DNA of 60,000 bases from Antedon mediterranea (lineage: Eukaryota > Echinodermata > Crinoidea > Comatulida > Antedonidae), in NCBI RefSeq assembly GCF_964355755.1, contig NC_092674.1, positions 19,620,001 through 19,680,000 of the forward strand, given 5' to 3'. The position numbers were made by a program, and so were the translations under genes. The notes below the pieces were generated by a model. It saw only the letters and a list, made by a program, of their open reading frames with translations, made no database searches and was not told where the DNA came from. Positions 22,928-36,476 of the stretch are shown one piece after another. Numbering within the stretch: the first letter of the stretch is position 1; each line of letters begins with the position of its first letter.

Positions 22928-24344
22928 TTTATTTATTTATTCTTTCCTTAGCACTATTTTGTCCGTGAATTATCTTGATATCAGTTTCATCTATCTAAGT
23001 CAATTTTTCAGAGTATATTCCTTATGGCCAGGAATCGATGTGGTTATATTTTCACGATGCGTAATCAAAAATTACGCGGTCTACGCGCGATTTTACGAAA
23101 TCACGTTTGTAATCATATCTTCACAAGCATGAATCACAATTAAACAAAATTTGGTACTCATAAATTTCAGGTCATATTTCATCATATGGCAATACAATTA
23201 CGTGCGTAGCGCATATAACGCTTGCGTACGCGCGCTTAAAATGTTCAAAATTGTCAAAATTTATTTTCGATGAAATTAGAGTACGTTTCAGGCAATTTTA
23301 AGCGTTTAAAAAATTGCCATGAGTGCGCAGATTTTTGCACGCGCACTGCGCGTTATACGTTAATGCGCACTCTTTTTGTCCGATTTCGGTTGTACAACCT
23401 TTCTTTAATAATATCATCATATTTTATTCACTTTTCAACGCGTAATTGCCTTATACGAGCACGTCAAAAGTGACAGGCTACGCACGTGTAAGTTAACAAA
23501 ATGGTGAAAATATGCTAAATTTTAAAATTAATATAGATCGTCAGAATGCTCGGGAACACATATTTTTTATTTCATTTTCTTGAAGTGTATGTATCTTATG
23601 TATGATTTATTATTAAACTAAGGGAACAAAAGTTGATTAAGCCATAATTAATTGCATATTAAATTTAAAAAAATTCATTTCGACAATCAAACAAATTATG
23701 ACATTTTCTTAGGCCAAAATAACAAACTTAACATTAACTTTCTTCCTCCAAAAGTTCATATATTAAAGTTAAAAGTATATAGTTTGACAGTGCATCATTT
23801 TTGTACATTTTTAGAGATGTCATCATAGTAAAAAATTATAATTCATTGCGGTATGTAATAATCTATCTGCACCAAAGTGGTTACTGCATAGTAAATACAC
23901 GGAGGAATTTTTCTACAATTTTTAGACAGTTGTGTATGGCTCGGTGGTGTGTGCTCGTGTCTATGGCACTCAAGGTACCGAGATCGAGTCTCACCTTGGG
24001 AAACGAAATAAGATTTTTTTTTTATTATCCGTATTGTTTGTTCAAATTTATTTCTTAGTGTATATATTATACACATGATTTATAATGAAATCTAGATAAA
24101 AAATAACTTATGTCTTTATTATTATGTAACAGCAAATGTGGTTTATGACATTATACGCAGAGGGATCTTTGATCGGATTGTGATACCGGCTATTGTATTC
24201 GCGTTAGCAAGGTCCTATCATTATTATAAATAATTAAAGAATCTGAGAAAATCAATGAATCAAAATATCTTTTAAAAATCAATTATCTTTATTAAAATCA
24301 ATGCATATAACCTATAATTCGTCATAGTGACGAATTAAATCTAG
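22928..24344 (+). mobile_element. A body A9 (head displaced)
   Basis: Headless body of the CCGTGAATTATCTTGATATC subtype. CTAG at 24341-24344, then TTTATT and four stacked heads. Confidence 0.8.
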
Positions 24345-24350
24345 TTTATT

Positions 24351-24512
24351 AGGTTATATGCATTATCATGCATATAACCTCTTGATTCTGTCAAAATCTT
24401 TATTAGGTTATATGCATTATCATGCATATAACCTCTTGATTCTGTCAAAATCTTTATTAGGTTATATGCATTATCATGCATATAACCTCTTGATTCTGTC
24501 AAAATCTTTATT
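24351..24512 (+). mobile_element. Three stacked A heads (H10-H12)
   Basis: Heads at 24351, 24405 and 24459, spaced exactly 54 bp, all with the TATCATGC loop, each followed by only CTTTATT before the next. With H13 at 24513 they form a direct repeat that reads as an open frame on both strands because the head is a palindrome. Confidence 0.88.
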
Positions 24513-25982
24513 AGGTTATATGCATTATCATGCATATAACCTCTTGATTCTGTCAAAATCTTTATTTATTTATTTATTCTTTCCTTAGCACTATTTTGTC
24601 CGTGAATTATCTTGATATCAGTTTCATCTATTTAAGTCAATTTTTCAGAGTATATTCCTTATGGCCAGGAATCGATGTGGTTATATTTTCACGATGCGTA
24701 ATCAAAAATTACGCGGTCTACGCGCGATTTTACGAAATCACGTTTGTAATCATATCTTCACAAGCATGAATCACAATTAAACAAAATTTGGTACTCATAA
24801 ATTTCAGGTCATATTTCATCATATGGCAATACAATTACGTGCGTAGCGCATATAACGCTTGCGTACGCGCGCTTAAAATGTTCAAAATTGTCAAAATTTA
24901 TTTTCGATGAAATTAGAGTACGTTTCAGGCAATTTTAAGCGTTTAAAAAATTGCCATGAGTGCGCAGATTTTTGCACGCGCACTGCGCGTTATACGTTAA
25001 TGCGCACTCTTTTTGTCCGATTTCGGTTGTACAACCTTTCTTTAATAATATCATCATATTTTATTCACTTTTCAACGCGTAATTGCCTTATACGAGCACG
25101 TCAAAAGTGACAGGCTACGCACGTGTAAGTTAACAAAATGGTGAAAATATGCTAAATTTTAAAATTAATATAGATCGTCAGAATGCTCGGGAACACATAT
25201 TTTTTATTTCATTTTCTTGAAGTGTATGTATCTTATGTATGATTTATTATTAAACTAAGGGAACAAAAGTTGATTAAGCCATAATTAATTGCATATTAAA
25301 TTAAAAAAAATTCATTTCGACAATCAAACAAATTATGACATTTTCTTAGGCCAAAATAACAAACTTAACATTAACTTTCTTCCTCCAAAAGTTCATATAT
25401 TAAAGTTAAAAGTATATAGTTTGACAGTGCATCATTTTTGTACATTTTTAGAGATGTCATCATAGTAAAAAATTATAATTCATTGCGGTATGTAATAATC
25501 TATCTGCACCAAAGTGGTTACTGCATAGTAAATACACGGAGGAATTTTTCTACAATTTTTAGACAGTTGTGTATGGCTCGGTGGTGTGTGCTCGTGTCTA
25601 TGGCACTCAAGGTACCGAGATCGAGTCTCACCTTGGGAAACGAAATAAGATTTTTTTTTTATTATCCGTATTGTTTGTTCAAATTTATTTCTTAGTGTAT
25701 ATATTATACACATGATTTATAATGAAATCTAGATAAAAAATAACTTATGTCTTTATTATTATGTAACAGCAAATGTGGTTTATGACATTATACGCAGAGG
25801 GATCTTTGATCGGATTGTGATACCGGCTATTGTATTCGCGTTAGCAAGGTCCTATCATATATTATAAATAATTAAAGAATCTGAGAAAATCAATGAATCA
25901 AAATATCTTTTAAAAATCAATTATCTTTATTAAAATCAATGCATATAACCTATAATTCGTCATAGTGACGAATTAAATCTAG
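24513..25982 (+). mobile_element. A element A10
   Basis: Head H13 plus body of the TTGATATC subtype. CTAG at 25979-25982. Innermost member of the four-deep stack opened at 24351. Confidence 0.85.
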
Positions 25983-27399
25983 TTTATTTATTCTTTCCTT
26001 AGCACTATTTTGTCCGTGAATTATCTTGATATCAGTTTCATCTATCTAAGTCAATTTTTCAGAGTATATTCCTTATGGCCAGGAATCGATGTGGTTATAT
26101 TTTCACGATGCGTAATCAAAAATTACGAGGTCTACGCGCGATTTTACGAAATCATGTTTGTAATCATATCTTCACAAGCATGAATCACAATTAAACAAAA
26201 TTTGGTACTCATAAATTTCAGGTCATATTTCATCATATGGCAATACAATTACGTGCGTAGCGCATATAACGCTTGCGTACGCGCGCTTAAAATGTTCAAA
26301 ATTGTCAAAATTTATTTTCGATGAAATTAGAGTACGTTTCAGGCAATTTTAAGCGTTTAAAAAATTGCCATGAGTGCGCAGATTTTTGCACGCGCACTGC
26401 GCGTTATACGTTAATGCGCACTCTTTTTGTCCGATTTCGGTTGTACAACCTTTCTTTAATAATATCATCATATTTTATTCACTTTTCAACGCGTAATTGC
26501 CTTATACGAGCACGTCAAAAGTGACAGGCTACGCACGTGTAAGTTAACAAAATGGTGAAAATATGCTAAATTTTAAAATTAATATAGATCGTCAGAATGC
26601 TCGGGAACACATATTTTTTATTTAATTTTCTTGAAGTGTATGTATCTTATGTATGATTTATTATTAAACTAAGGGAACAAAAGTTGATTAAGCCATAATT
26701 AATTGCATATTAAATAAAAAAAAATTCATTTCGACAATCAAACAAATTATGACATTTTCTTAGGCCAAAATAACAAACTTAACATTAACTTTCTTCCTTC
26801 AAAAGTTCATATATTAAAGTTAAAAGTATATAGTTTGACAGTGCATCATTTTTGTACATTTTTAGAGATGTCATCATAGTAAAAAATTATAATTCATTGC
26901 GGTATGTAATAATCTATCTGCACCAAAGTGGTTACTGCATAGTAAATACACGGAGGAATTTTTCTACAATTTTTAGTCAGTTGTGTATGGCTCGGTGGTG
27001 TGTGCTCGTGTCTATGGCACTCAAGGTACCGAGATCGAGTCTCACCTTGGGAAACGAAATACATTTTTTTTTTATTATCCGTATTGTTTGTTCAAATTTA
27101 TTTCTTAGTGTATATATTATACACATGATTTATAATGAAATCTAGATAAAAAATAACTTATGTCTTTATTATTATGTAACAGCAAATGTGGTTTATGACA
27201 TTATACGCAGAGGGATCTTTGATCGGATTGTGATACCGGCTATTGTATTCGCGTTAGCAAGGTCCTATCATATATTATATATTATTTAAAGAATCTGAGA
27301 AAATCAATGAATCAAAATATCTTTTAAAAATAAATTATCTTTATTTTAATTATCAATGCATATAACCTATAATTCGTCATAGTGACGAATTAAATCTAG
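25983..27399 (+). mobile_element. A body A11 (head displaced)
   Basis: Headless 1,417-bp body nearly identical to A10, with a few point changes (ACGAGGTCTACGCG, ATCATGTTTG). CTAG at 27396-27399. Confidence 0.82.
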
Positions 27400-28817
27400 T
27401 TTATTTATTCTTTCCTTAGCACTATTTTGTCCGTGAATTATCTTGATATCAGTTTCATCTATCTAAGTCAATTTTTCAGAGTATATTCCTTATGGCCAGA
27501 AATCGATGTGGTTATATTTTCACGATGCGTAATCAAAAATTACGCGGTCTACGCGCGATTTTACGAAATCACGTTTGTAATCATATCTTCACAAGCATGA
27601 ATCACAGTTAAACAAAATTTGGTACTCATAAATTTCAGGTCATATTTCATCATATGGCAATACAATTACGTGCGTAGCGCATATAACGCTTGCGTACGCG
27701 CGCTTAAAATGTTCAAAATTGTCAAAATTTATTTTCGATGAAATTAGAGTACGTTTCAGGCAATTTTAAGCGTTTAAAAAATTGCCATGAGTGCGCAGAT
27801 TTTTGCACGCGCACTGCGCGTTATACGTTAATGCGCACTCTTTTTGTCCGATTTCGGTTGTACAACCTTTCTTTAATAATATCATCATATTTTATTCACT
27901 TTTCAACGCGTAATTGCCTTATACGAGCACGTCAAAAGTGACAGGCTACGCACGTGTAAGTTAACAAAATGGTGAAAATATGCTAAATTTTAAAATTAAT
28001 ATAGATCGTCAGAATGCTCGGGAACACATATTTTTTATTTAATTTTCTTGAAGTGTATGTATCTTATGTATGATTTATTATTAAACTAAGGGAACAAAAG
28101 TTGATTAAGCCATAATTAATTGCATATTAAATTAAAAAAAATTCATTTCGACAATCAAACAAATTATGACATTTTCTTAGGCCAAAATAACAAACTTAAC
28201 ATTAACTTTCTTCCTTCAAAAGTTCATATATTAAAGTTAAAAGTATATAGTTTGACAGTGCATCATTTTTGTACATTTTTAGAGATGTCATCATAGTAAA
28301 AAATTATAATTCATTGCGGTATGTAATAATCTATCTGCACCAAAGTGGTTACTGCATAGTATTTACACGGAGGAATTTTTCTACGATTTTTAGTCAGTTG
28401 TGTATGGCTCGGTGGTGTGTGCTCGTGTCTATGGCACTCAAGGTACCGAGATCGAGTCTCACCTTGGGAAACGAAATAAACTTTTTTTTTTATTATCCGT
28501 ATTGTTTGTTCAAATTTATTTCTTAGTGTATATATTATACACATGATTTATAATGAAATCTAGATAAAAAATAACTTATGTCTTTATTATTATGTAACAG
28601 CAAATGTGGTTTATGACATTATACGCAGAGGGATCTTTGATCGGATTGTGATACCGGCTATTGTATTCGCGTTAGCAAGGTCCTATCATATATTATATAT
28701 TATTTAAAGAATCTGAGAAAATCAATGAATCAAAATATCTTTTAAAAATAAATTATCTTTATTTTAATTATCAATGCATATAACCTATAATTCGTCATAG
28801 TGACGAATTAAATCTAG
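27400..28817 (+). mobile_element. A body A12 (head displaced)
   Basis: Headless body of the same subtype as A10 and A11; private changes include GCCAGAAATCG and GTATTTACACGG. CTAG at 28814-28817. Confidence 0.82.
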
Positions 28818-30234
28818 TTTATTTATTCTTTCCTTAGCACTATTTTGTCCGTGAATTATCTTGATATCAGTTTCATCTATCTAAGTCAATTTTTCAGAGT
28901 ATATTCCTTATGGCCAGGAATCGATGTGGTTATATTTTCACGATGCGTAATCAAAAATTACGCGGTCTACGCGCGATTTTACGAAATCACGTTTGTAATC
29001 ATATCTTCACAAGCATGAATCACAATTAAACAAAATTTGGTACTCATAAATTTCAGGTCATATTTCATCATATGGCAATACAATTACGTGCGTAGCGCAT
29101 ATAACGCTTGCGTACGCGCGCTTAAAATGTTCAAAATTGTCAAAATTTATTTTCGATGAAATTAGAGTACGTTTCAGGCAATTTTAAGCGTTTAAAAAAT
29201 TGCCATGAGTGCGCAGATTTTTGCACGCGCACTGCGCGTTATACGTTAATGCGCACTCTTTTTGTCCGATTTCGGTTGTACAACCTTTCTTTAATAATAT
29301 CATCATATTTTATTCACTTTTCAACGTGTAATTGCCTTATACGAGCACGTCAAAAGTGACAGGCTACGCACGTGTAAGTTAACAAAATGGTGAAAATATG
29401 CTAAATTTTAAAATTAATATAGATCGTCAGAATGCTCGGGAACACATATTTTTTATTTCATTTTCTTGAAGTGTATGTATCTTATGTATGATTTATTATT
29501 AAACTAAGGGAACAAAAGTTGATTAAGCCATAATTAATTGCATATTAAATTTAAAAAAATTCATTTCGACAATCAAACAAATTATGACATTTTCTTAGGC
29601 CAAAATAACAAACTTAACATTAACTTTCTTCCTCCAAAAGTTCATATATTAAAGTTAAAAGTATATAGTTTGACAGTGCATCATTTTTGTACATTTTTAG
29701 AGATGTCATCATAGTAAAAAATTATAATTCATTGCGGTATGTAATAATCTATCTGCACCAAAGTGGTTACTGCATAGTAAATACACGGAGGAATTTTTCT
29801 ACAATTTTTAGACAGTTGTGTATGGCTCGGTGGTGTGTGCTCGTGTCTATGGCACTCAAGGTACCGAGATCGAGTCTCACCTTGGGAAACGAAATAAGAT
29901 TTTTTTTTTATTATCCGTATTGTTTGTTCAAATTTATTTCTTAGTGTATATATTATACACATGATTTATAATGAAATCTAGATAAAAAATAACTTATGTC
30001 TTTATTATTATGTAACAGCAAATGTGGTTTATGACATTATACGCAGAGGGATCTTTGATCGGATTGTGATACCGGCTATTGTATTCGCGTTAGCAAGGTC
30101 CTATCATATATTATAAATAATTAAAGAATCTGAGAAAATCAATGAATCAAAATATCTTTTAAAAATAAATTATCTTTATTTTAATTATCAATGCATATAA
30201 CCTATAATTCGTCATAGTGACGAATTAAATCTAG
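28818..30234 (+). mobile_element. A body A13 (head displaced)
   Basis: Headless body of the same subtype; private change CAACGTGTAATTGCC. CTAG at 30231-30234. By nesting order it closes H10. Confidence 0.82.
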
Positions 30235-31647
30235 TTTATTTATTCTTTCCTTAGCACTATTTTGTCCGTGCATTATCTTGGCATCAGTTTCATCTAGCTA
30301 AGTCAAGTTTTCAGAGTATATTCCTTATGGCCAGGAATCGATGTGGTTATATTTTCACGATGCGTAATCAAAAATTACGCGGTCTACGCGCGATTTTACG
30401 AAATCACGTTTGTAATCATATCTTCACAAGCATGAATCACAATTAAACAAAATTTGGTACTCATAAATTTCAGGTCATATTTCATCATATGGCAATTAAA
30501 TTACGTGCGTAGCGCATATAACGCTTGCGTACGCGCGCTTAAAATGTTCAAAATTGTCAAAATTTATTTTCGATGAAATTAGAGTACGTTTCAGGCAATT
30601 TTAAGCGTTTAAAAAATTGCCATGAGTGCGCAGATTTTTGCACGCGCACTGCGCGTTAAACGTTAATGCGCACTCTTTTTGCCCGATTTCTGTTTTACAA
30701 TCTTTCTTTAATAATATCATCATATTTGATTCAGGTTTCAACTCGAAATTGCGTTATACGAGCACGTCAAAAGTGACTGGCTACGCACGTATAAGTTAAC
30801 AAAATGGTGAAAATATGCTAAATTTTTAAATTAATATATATCGTCAGAATGCAGGGGAACACCTATTTTTTATTTCATTTTCTTGAAGTGTATGTATCAT
30901 ATGTATGATTTATTATCAAATTAAGAGAACAAAAGTTGATTAAGTCATCATTAATTGCATATTAAATTAAAAAAACATAATTTCGACAATCAAACAAATT
31001 ATGACATTTTCTTAGGCCAAAATAACAAACTTAACATTAACTTTCTTCCTTCAAAAATTCATATATTAAAGTTAAAAGTATGTAGTTTGACAGTGCATCA
31101 TTTGTATACATTTTAAAGATGTCATCATAGTAAAAAATTATAATTCATTTCGGTATGTAATAATCTATTTGCATCAAAGTGGTTACTGCATAGTAAATAC
31201 ACGGAGGAATTTTTCTACAACTTTTAGTCAGTTGTGTACGGCTCGGTGGTCTGTGCTCGTGTCTATGGCATTCAAGGTACCGAGATCGAGTCTCACCTTG
31301 GGAAACGAAATAAGATTTTTTTTTTATTATCCGTATTGTTTGTTCAAATTTATTTCTTAGTGTATATATTATACACATGATTTATAATGAAATCTAGATA
31401 AAAATTAACTTATGTCTTTATTATTATGTAACAACAAATGTGGTTTATGACATTATACGCATATGGATCTTTGATCGGATTGTGATACCGGCTATGGTGT
31501 TCGCGTTAGCAAGGTCCTATCATATATTATAAATAATTAAAGATTCTGAGAAAATCAATCAATCAATATATCTTTTAAAAATCAATTATCTTTATTTAAA
31601 TCAATGCATATAACCTATAATTCGTCATAGTGACGAATTAAATCTAG
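30235..31647 (+). mobile_element. A body A14 (head displaced)
   Basis: Headless body of the CCGTGCATTATCTTGGCATC subtype, like A2, A5 and A8. The stack at 24351 has four heads and is already closed by A10-A13, so this body needs a head from further left, by subtype perhaps H3. CTAG at 31644-31647. Confidence 0.8.
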
Positions 31648-31653
31648 TTTATT

Positions 31654-31711
31654 AGGTTATATGCATTATCATGCATATAACCTCTTGATTCTGTCAAAAT
31701 CTTTATTTATT
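31654..31711 (+). mobile_element. A head H14
   Basis: TATCATGC-loop head followed by CTTTATTTATT, where a B head begins. Level 1 of the five-deep nest. Confidence 0.85.
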
Positions 31712-31764
31712 GGTTATCCGCCTCAAGCGGATAACCTTTGTTATTGTAGTGTTACTTTTTTTTT
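31712..31764 (+). mobile_element. B head (level 2)
   Basis: GGTTATCCGC/GCGGATAACC hairpin, TTTGTTATTGTAGTGTTAC and T9, where an A head begins. Body at 36477-38042. Confidence 0.85.
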
Positions 31765-31826
31765 AGGTTATATGCATTATCATGCATATAACCTCTTGAT
31801 TCTGTCAAAATCTTTATTTATTTATT
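31765..31826 (+). mobile_element. A head H15 (level 3)
   Basis: A head inserted in the T-run of the level-2 B head, followed by CTTTATTTATTTATT and a B head. Body at 35063-36476. Confidence 0.85.
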
Positions 31827-31875
31827 GGTTATCCGCCTCAAGCGGATAACCTTTGTTATTGTAGTGTTACTTTTT
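31827..31875 (+). mobile_element. B head (level 4)
   Basis: B head ending GTGTTACTTTTT, where a second B element starts. Body at 33493-35062. Confidence 0.85.
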
Positions 31876-33492
31876 GGTTATCCGCCTCAAGCGGATAACC
31901 TTTGTTATTGTAGTGTTACTTTTTTTTTTTATTATTCTTCTTTCTTTCTCCGATTTTGTGTACGCGTTTTCTCTTGAACGTGTTAACATAACATTTTGTA
32001 ACTTGGTCAACATATAGACAATTAACTGAAGATGTACTGCGAAGCTTTTTGACAATGTCAGATCCGCGTAGCGTAAGTTACGCGCGATTTTCTGAAAATC
32101 TTAAATCGGTCATAACTTCGAAACCGATAAATATTTTTTAACGAAATTTTCAGCCACGTTTTCTTCACATCAATGGCTAACTTTTTCGCTCTTCAGCAAA
32201 TTTTTGAACACTAGAAAGTCTGCGCGTAAACTGCGTTTGAAATTTTAAAATGCTCCTAATTTGTGCACGCTGTTTCTCTGTAACGCGTTAACATAACATT
32301 TTGTAACTTGTTCAACATATAGACATTTTACTGAAGTTGTCCAGCCAAGCTTTTTGACGATGTCAGAGCCGCGTAGCGTAAGTTACGCGTGATTTTCTGA
32401 AAATCTTAAATTGGTTATAACTTCGAAACAAATGAATATTTTTTAACGTCATTTTCAGCCACGTTTGCTTCACATCAATAGTTAACTTTTTTAACGCTAT
32501 CGCAATTTGTAACATTAGAAAGTGCGCGCGTAAATGGCGTTTGAAATTTTAAAATGCTTCAAATCAATTTCTGATTAAATTAGAGCACGATTCAGGTCAT
32601 TTTAAGCGTTTAAAAAATTGCCACTGGTGCGCACATTTTTACGCGCGCACGGCGCAGGGAACAGGTATGAGCATTTCTTTTACACGATTTGTGTTTTTAA
32701 ATCTTCTGTTAACAATTTTACGTTATTTTATTCACTTTTCAACTTGAAATGGCGTTCTACGAGCACGTTAAACATGACAGGTTGCGCACGAAAACGTCAA
32801 CAAATTGTGAAAATGTTCCAAAATATGTCTACTTTTAAAAATGACACAGTTCATCAGAATGCAAGGTTACCCCCATTTTTTATTTTAATTTCTTGCAGTG
32901 TATGAATCATAGGTCTGATTTATTATAGTGTTGAATGCTAAAACGTGTTTGATGGCTACATTATTTGCATATTAAATATAATTTTTGAAATATTTATCAT
33001 CAAACAAACATAAACTTATTCAAAGAGCAAAACAATAAACATAACATTTATCTTTTTTCTTTACATGTTAATATATAAAACTTGAAAGTATGTACTTTCA
33101 TAAAATATCAGCGTTTAAAATTTTTGAAGATTTCATCATAGTAAAATTTATGATTTAAGTTTGATATGTAATAATCAACTTGCATCGAGGGGGTTCACGA
33201 CATACCGAATGAACGAGGACTCTTTCTTCGGATTTTCGTCAGCAGGTGGTCATATGGCTCGATGTGTAATGCAACCGACTTTGGTATCAGAGGTACCGGG
33301 TTCGAGTCCCGTCACGGGAAAACAATTAATTAAAAGGGTTTAGTTGGTTATTACACTGAGAGGGCAGTTTTAATTTTGAATAGCCTACTTTTTTTGGAAA
33401 AGTCATAACTTGGAAGTACTTGAATACGCAAGATACGCTTTGTTGCTGGCGGATAACCAAACTCGTCCTCAAGTGACGAGTTTAAGTTCTAG
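31876..33492 (+). mobile_element. B element B3 (level 5, innermost)
   Basis: Complete B copy, head and body together, ending CTAG at 33489-33492. It is inserted into the T-run of the level-4 B head, and the right flank TTTTTTTTATTATTCTTC resumes that element. Confidence 0.88.
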
Positions 33493-35062
33493 TTTTTTTT
33501 ATTATTCTTCTTTCTTTCTCGGATTTTGTGTACGCGTTTTCTCTTTAACGTGTTAACATAACATGTTGTAACTTCGTCAACATATAGACATTTAACTGAA
33601 GATGTACTGCGAAGCTTTTTGACAATGTCAGATCCGCGTAGCGTAAGTTACGCGCGATTTTCTGAAAATCTTAAATCGGTCATAACTTCGAAACCGATAA
33701 ATATTTTTTAACGAAATTTTCAGCCACGTTTTCTTCACATCAATGGCTAACTTTTTCGCTCTTCAGCAAATTTTTGAACACTAGAAAGTCTGCGCGTAAA
33801 CTGCGTTTGAAATTTTAAAATGCTCCTAATTTGTGCACGCTGTTTCTCTGTAACGCGTTAACATAACATTTTGTAACTTGTTCAACATATAGACATTTTA
33901 CTGAAGTTGTCCAGCCAAGCTTTTTGACGATGTCAGAGCCGCGTAGCGTAAGTTACGCGTGATTTTCTGAAAATCTTAAATTGGTTATAACTTCGAAACA
34001 AATGAATATTTTTTAACGTCATTTTCAGCCACGTTTGCTTCACATCAATAGTTAACTTTTTTAACGCTATCGCAATTTGTAACATTAGAAAGTGCGCGCG
34101 TAAATGGCGTTTGAAATTTTAAAATGCTTCAAATCAATTTCTGATTAAATTAGAGCACGATTCAGGTCATTTTAAGCGTTTAAAAAATTGCCACTGGTGC
34201 GCACATTTTTACGCGCGCACGGCACAGGGAACAGGTATGAGCATTTCTTTTACACGATTTGTGTTTTTAAATCTTCTGTTAACAATTTTACGTTATTTTA
34301 TTCACTTTTCAACTTGAAATGGCGTTCTACGAGCACGTTAAACATGACAGGTTGCGCACGAAAACGTCAACAAATTGTGAAAATGTTCCAAAATATGTCT
34401 ACTTTTAAAAATGACACAGTTCATCAGAATGCAAGGTTACCCCCATTTTTTATTTTAATTTCTTGCAGTGTATGAATCATAGGTCTGATTTATTATAGTG
34501 TTGAATGCTAAAACGTGTTTGATGGCTACATTATTTGCATATTAAATATAATTTTTGAAATATTTATCATCAAACAAACATAAACTTATTCAAAGAGCAA
34601 AACAATAAACATAACATTTATCTTTTTTCTTTACATGTTAATATATAAAACTTGAAAGTATGTACTTTCATAAAATATCAGCGTTTAAAATTTTTGAAGA
34701 TTTCATCATAGTAAAATTTATGATTTAAGTTTGATATGTAATAATCAACTTGCATCGAGGGGGTTCACGACATACCGAATGAACGAGGACTCTTTCTTCG
34801 GATTTTCGTCAGCAGGTGGTCATATGGCTCGATGTGTAATGCAACCGACTTTGGTATCAGAGGTACCGGGTTCGAGTCCCGTCACGGGAAAACAATTAAT
34901 TAAAAGGGTTTAGTTGGTTATTACACTGAGAGGGCAGTTTTAATTTTGAATAGCCTACTTTTTTTGGAAAAGTCATAACTTGGAAGTACTTGAATACGCA
35001 AGATACGCTTTGTTGCTGGCGGATAACCAAACTCGTCCTCAAGTGACGAGTTTAAGTTCTAG
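33493..35062 (+). mobile_element. B body B4 (closes level 4)
   Basis: Starts in the T-run at TTTTTTTTATTATTCTTCTT and is almost identical to B3 through to its CTAG at 35059-35062. It differs early (CTCTTTAACGTG, AACATGTTG). Confidence 0.85.
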
Positions 35063-36476
35063 TTTATTTATTCTTTCCTTAGCACTATTTTGTCCGTGAA
35101 TTATCTTGATATCAGTTTCATCTATTTAAGTCAATTTTTCAGAGTATATTCCTTATGGCCAGGAATCGATGTGGTTATATTTTCACGATGCGTAATCAAA
35201 AATTACGCGGTCTACGCGCGATTTTACGAAATCACGTTTGTAATCATATCTTCACAAGCATGAATCACAATTAAACAAAATTTGGTACTCATAAATTTCA
35301 GGTCATATTTCATCATATGGCAATACAATTACGTGCGTAGCGCAAATAACGCTTGCGTACGCGCGCTTAAAATGTTCAAAATTGTCAAAATTTATTTTCG
35401 ATGAAATTAGAGTACGTTTCAGGCAATTTTAAGCGTTTAAAAAATTGCCATGAGTGCGCAGATTTTTGCACGCGCACTGCGCGTTATACGTTAATGCGCA
35501 CTCTTTTTGTCCGATTTCGGTTGTACAACCTTTCTTTAATAATATCATCATATTTTATTCACTTTTCAACGCGTAATTGCCTTATACGAGCACGTCAAAA
35601 GTGACAGGCTACGCACGTGTAAGTTAACAAAATGGTGAAAATATGCTAAATTTTAAAATTAATATAGATCGTCAGAATGCTCGGGAACACATATTTTTTA
35701 TTTCATTTTCTTGAAGTGTATGTATCTTATGTATGATTTATTATTAAACTAAGAGAACAAAAGTTGATTAAGCCATAATTAATTGCATATTAAATTAAAA
35801 AAAATTCATTTCGACAATCAAACAAATTATGACATTTTCTTAGGCCAAAATAACAAACTTAACATTAACTTTCTTCCTCCAAAAGTTCATATATTAAAGT
35901 TAAAAGTATATAGTTTGACAGTGCATCATTTTTGTACATTTTTAGAGATGTCATCATAGTAAAAAATTATAATTCATTGCGGTATGTAATAATCTATCTG
36001 CACCAAAGTGGTTACTGCATAGTAAATACACGGAGGAATTTTTCTACAATTTTTAGACAGTTGTGTATGGCTAGGTGGTGTGTGCTCGTGTCTATGGCAC
36101 TCAAGGTACCGAGATCGAGTCTCACCTTTGGAAACGAAATAAGATTTTTTTTTTATTATTCGTATTGTTTGTTCAAATTTATTTCTTAGTGTATATATTA
36201 TACACATGATTTATAATGAAATCTAGATAAAAAATAACTTATGTCTTTATTATTATGTAACAGCAAATGTGGTTTATGACATTATACGCAGAGGGATCTT
36301 TGATCGGATTGTGATACCGGCTATTGTATTCGCGTTAGCAAGGTCCTATCATATATTATAAATAATTAAAGAATCTGAGAAAATCAATGAATCAAAATAT
36401 CTTTTAAAAATCAATTATCTTTATTAAAATCAATGCATATAACCTATAATTCGTCATAGTGACGAATTAAATCTAG
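35063..36476 (+). mobile_element. A body A15 (closes level 3)
   Basis: Resumes with TTTATTTATTCTTTCC, subtype TTGATATC, matching the TATCATGC loop of H15. Private changes include GGCTAGGTGG and CACCTTTGGAAACG, which weaken the tRNA-like module. CTAG at 36473-36476. Confidence 0.85.

Noticed and set aside
24351-24570. Regular palindromic 54-bp repeats resembling a CRISPR array
   Set aside because: Spacers are identical T-rich tracts, the genome is eukaryotic, and the repeats are transposon heads.
24341-24588. Both-strand frames of repeated YMHDNAYNLIKILTESRG / YMHYHAYNLLILSKSLLG
   Set aside because: Direct translation of four 54-bp palindromic heads; 54 is a multiple of 3, so any frame stays open.
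33161-33343. 60-residue frame conserved in B3-B5 (MICNNQLASRGFTTYRMNED)
   Set aside because: Overlaps the tRNA-like module, is absent from B1 and B2, and the three copies are near-identical DNA.
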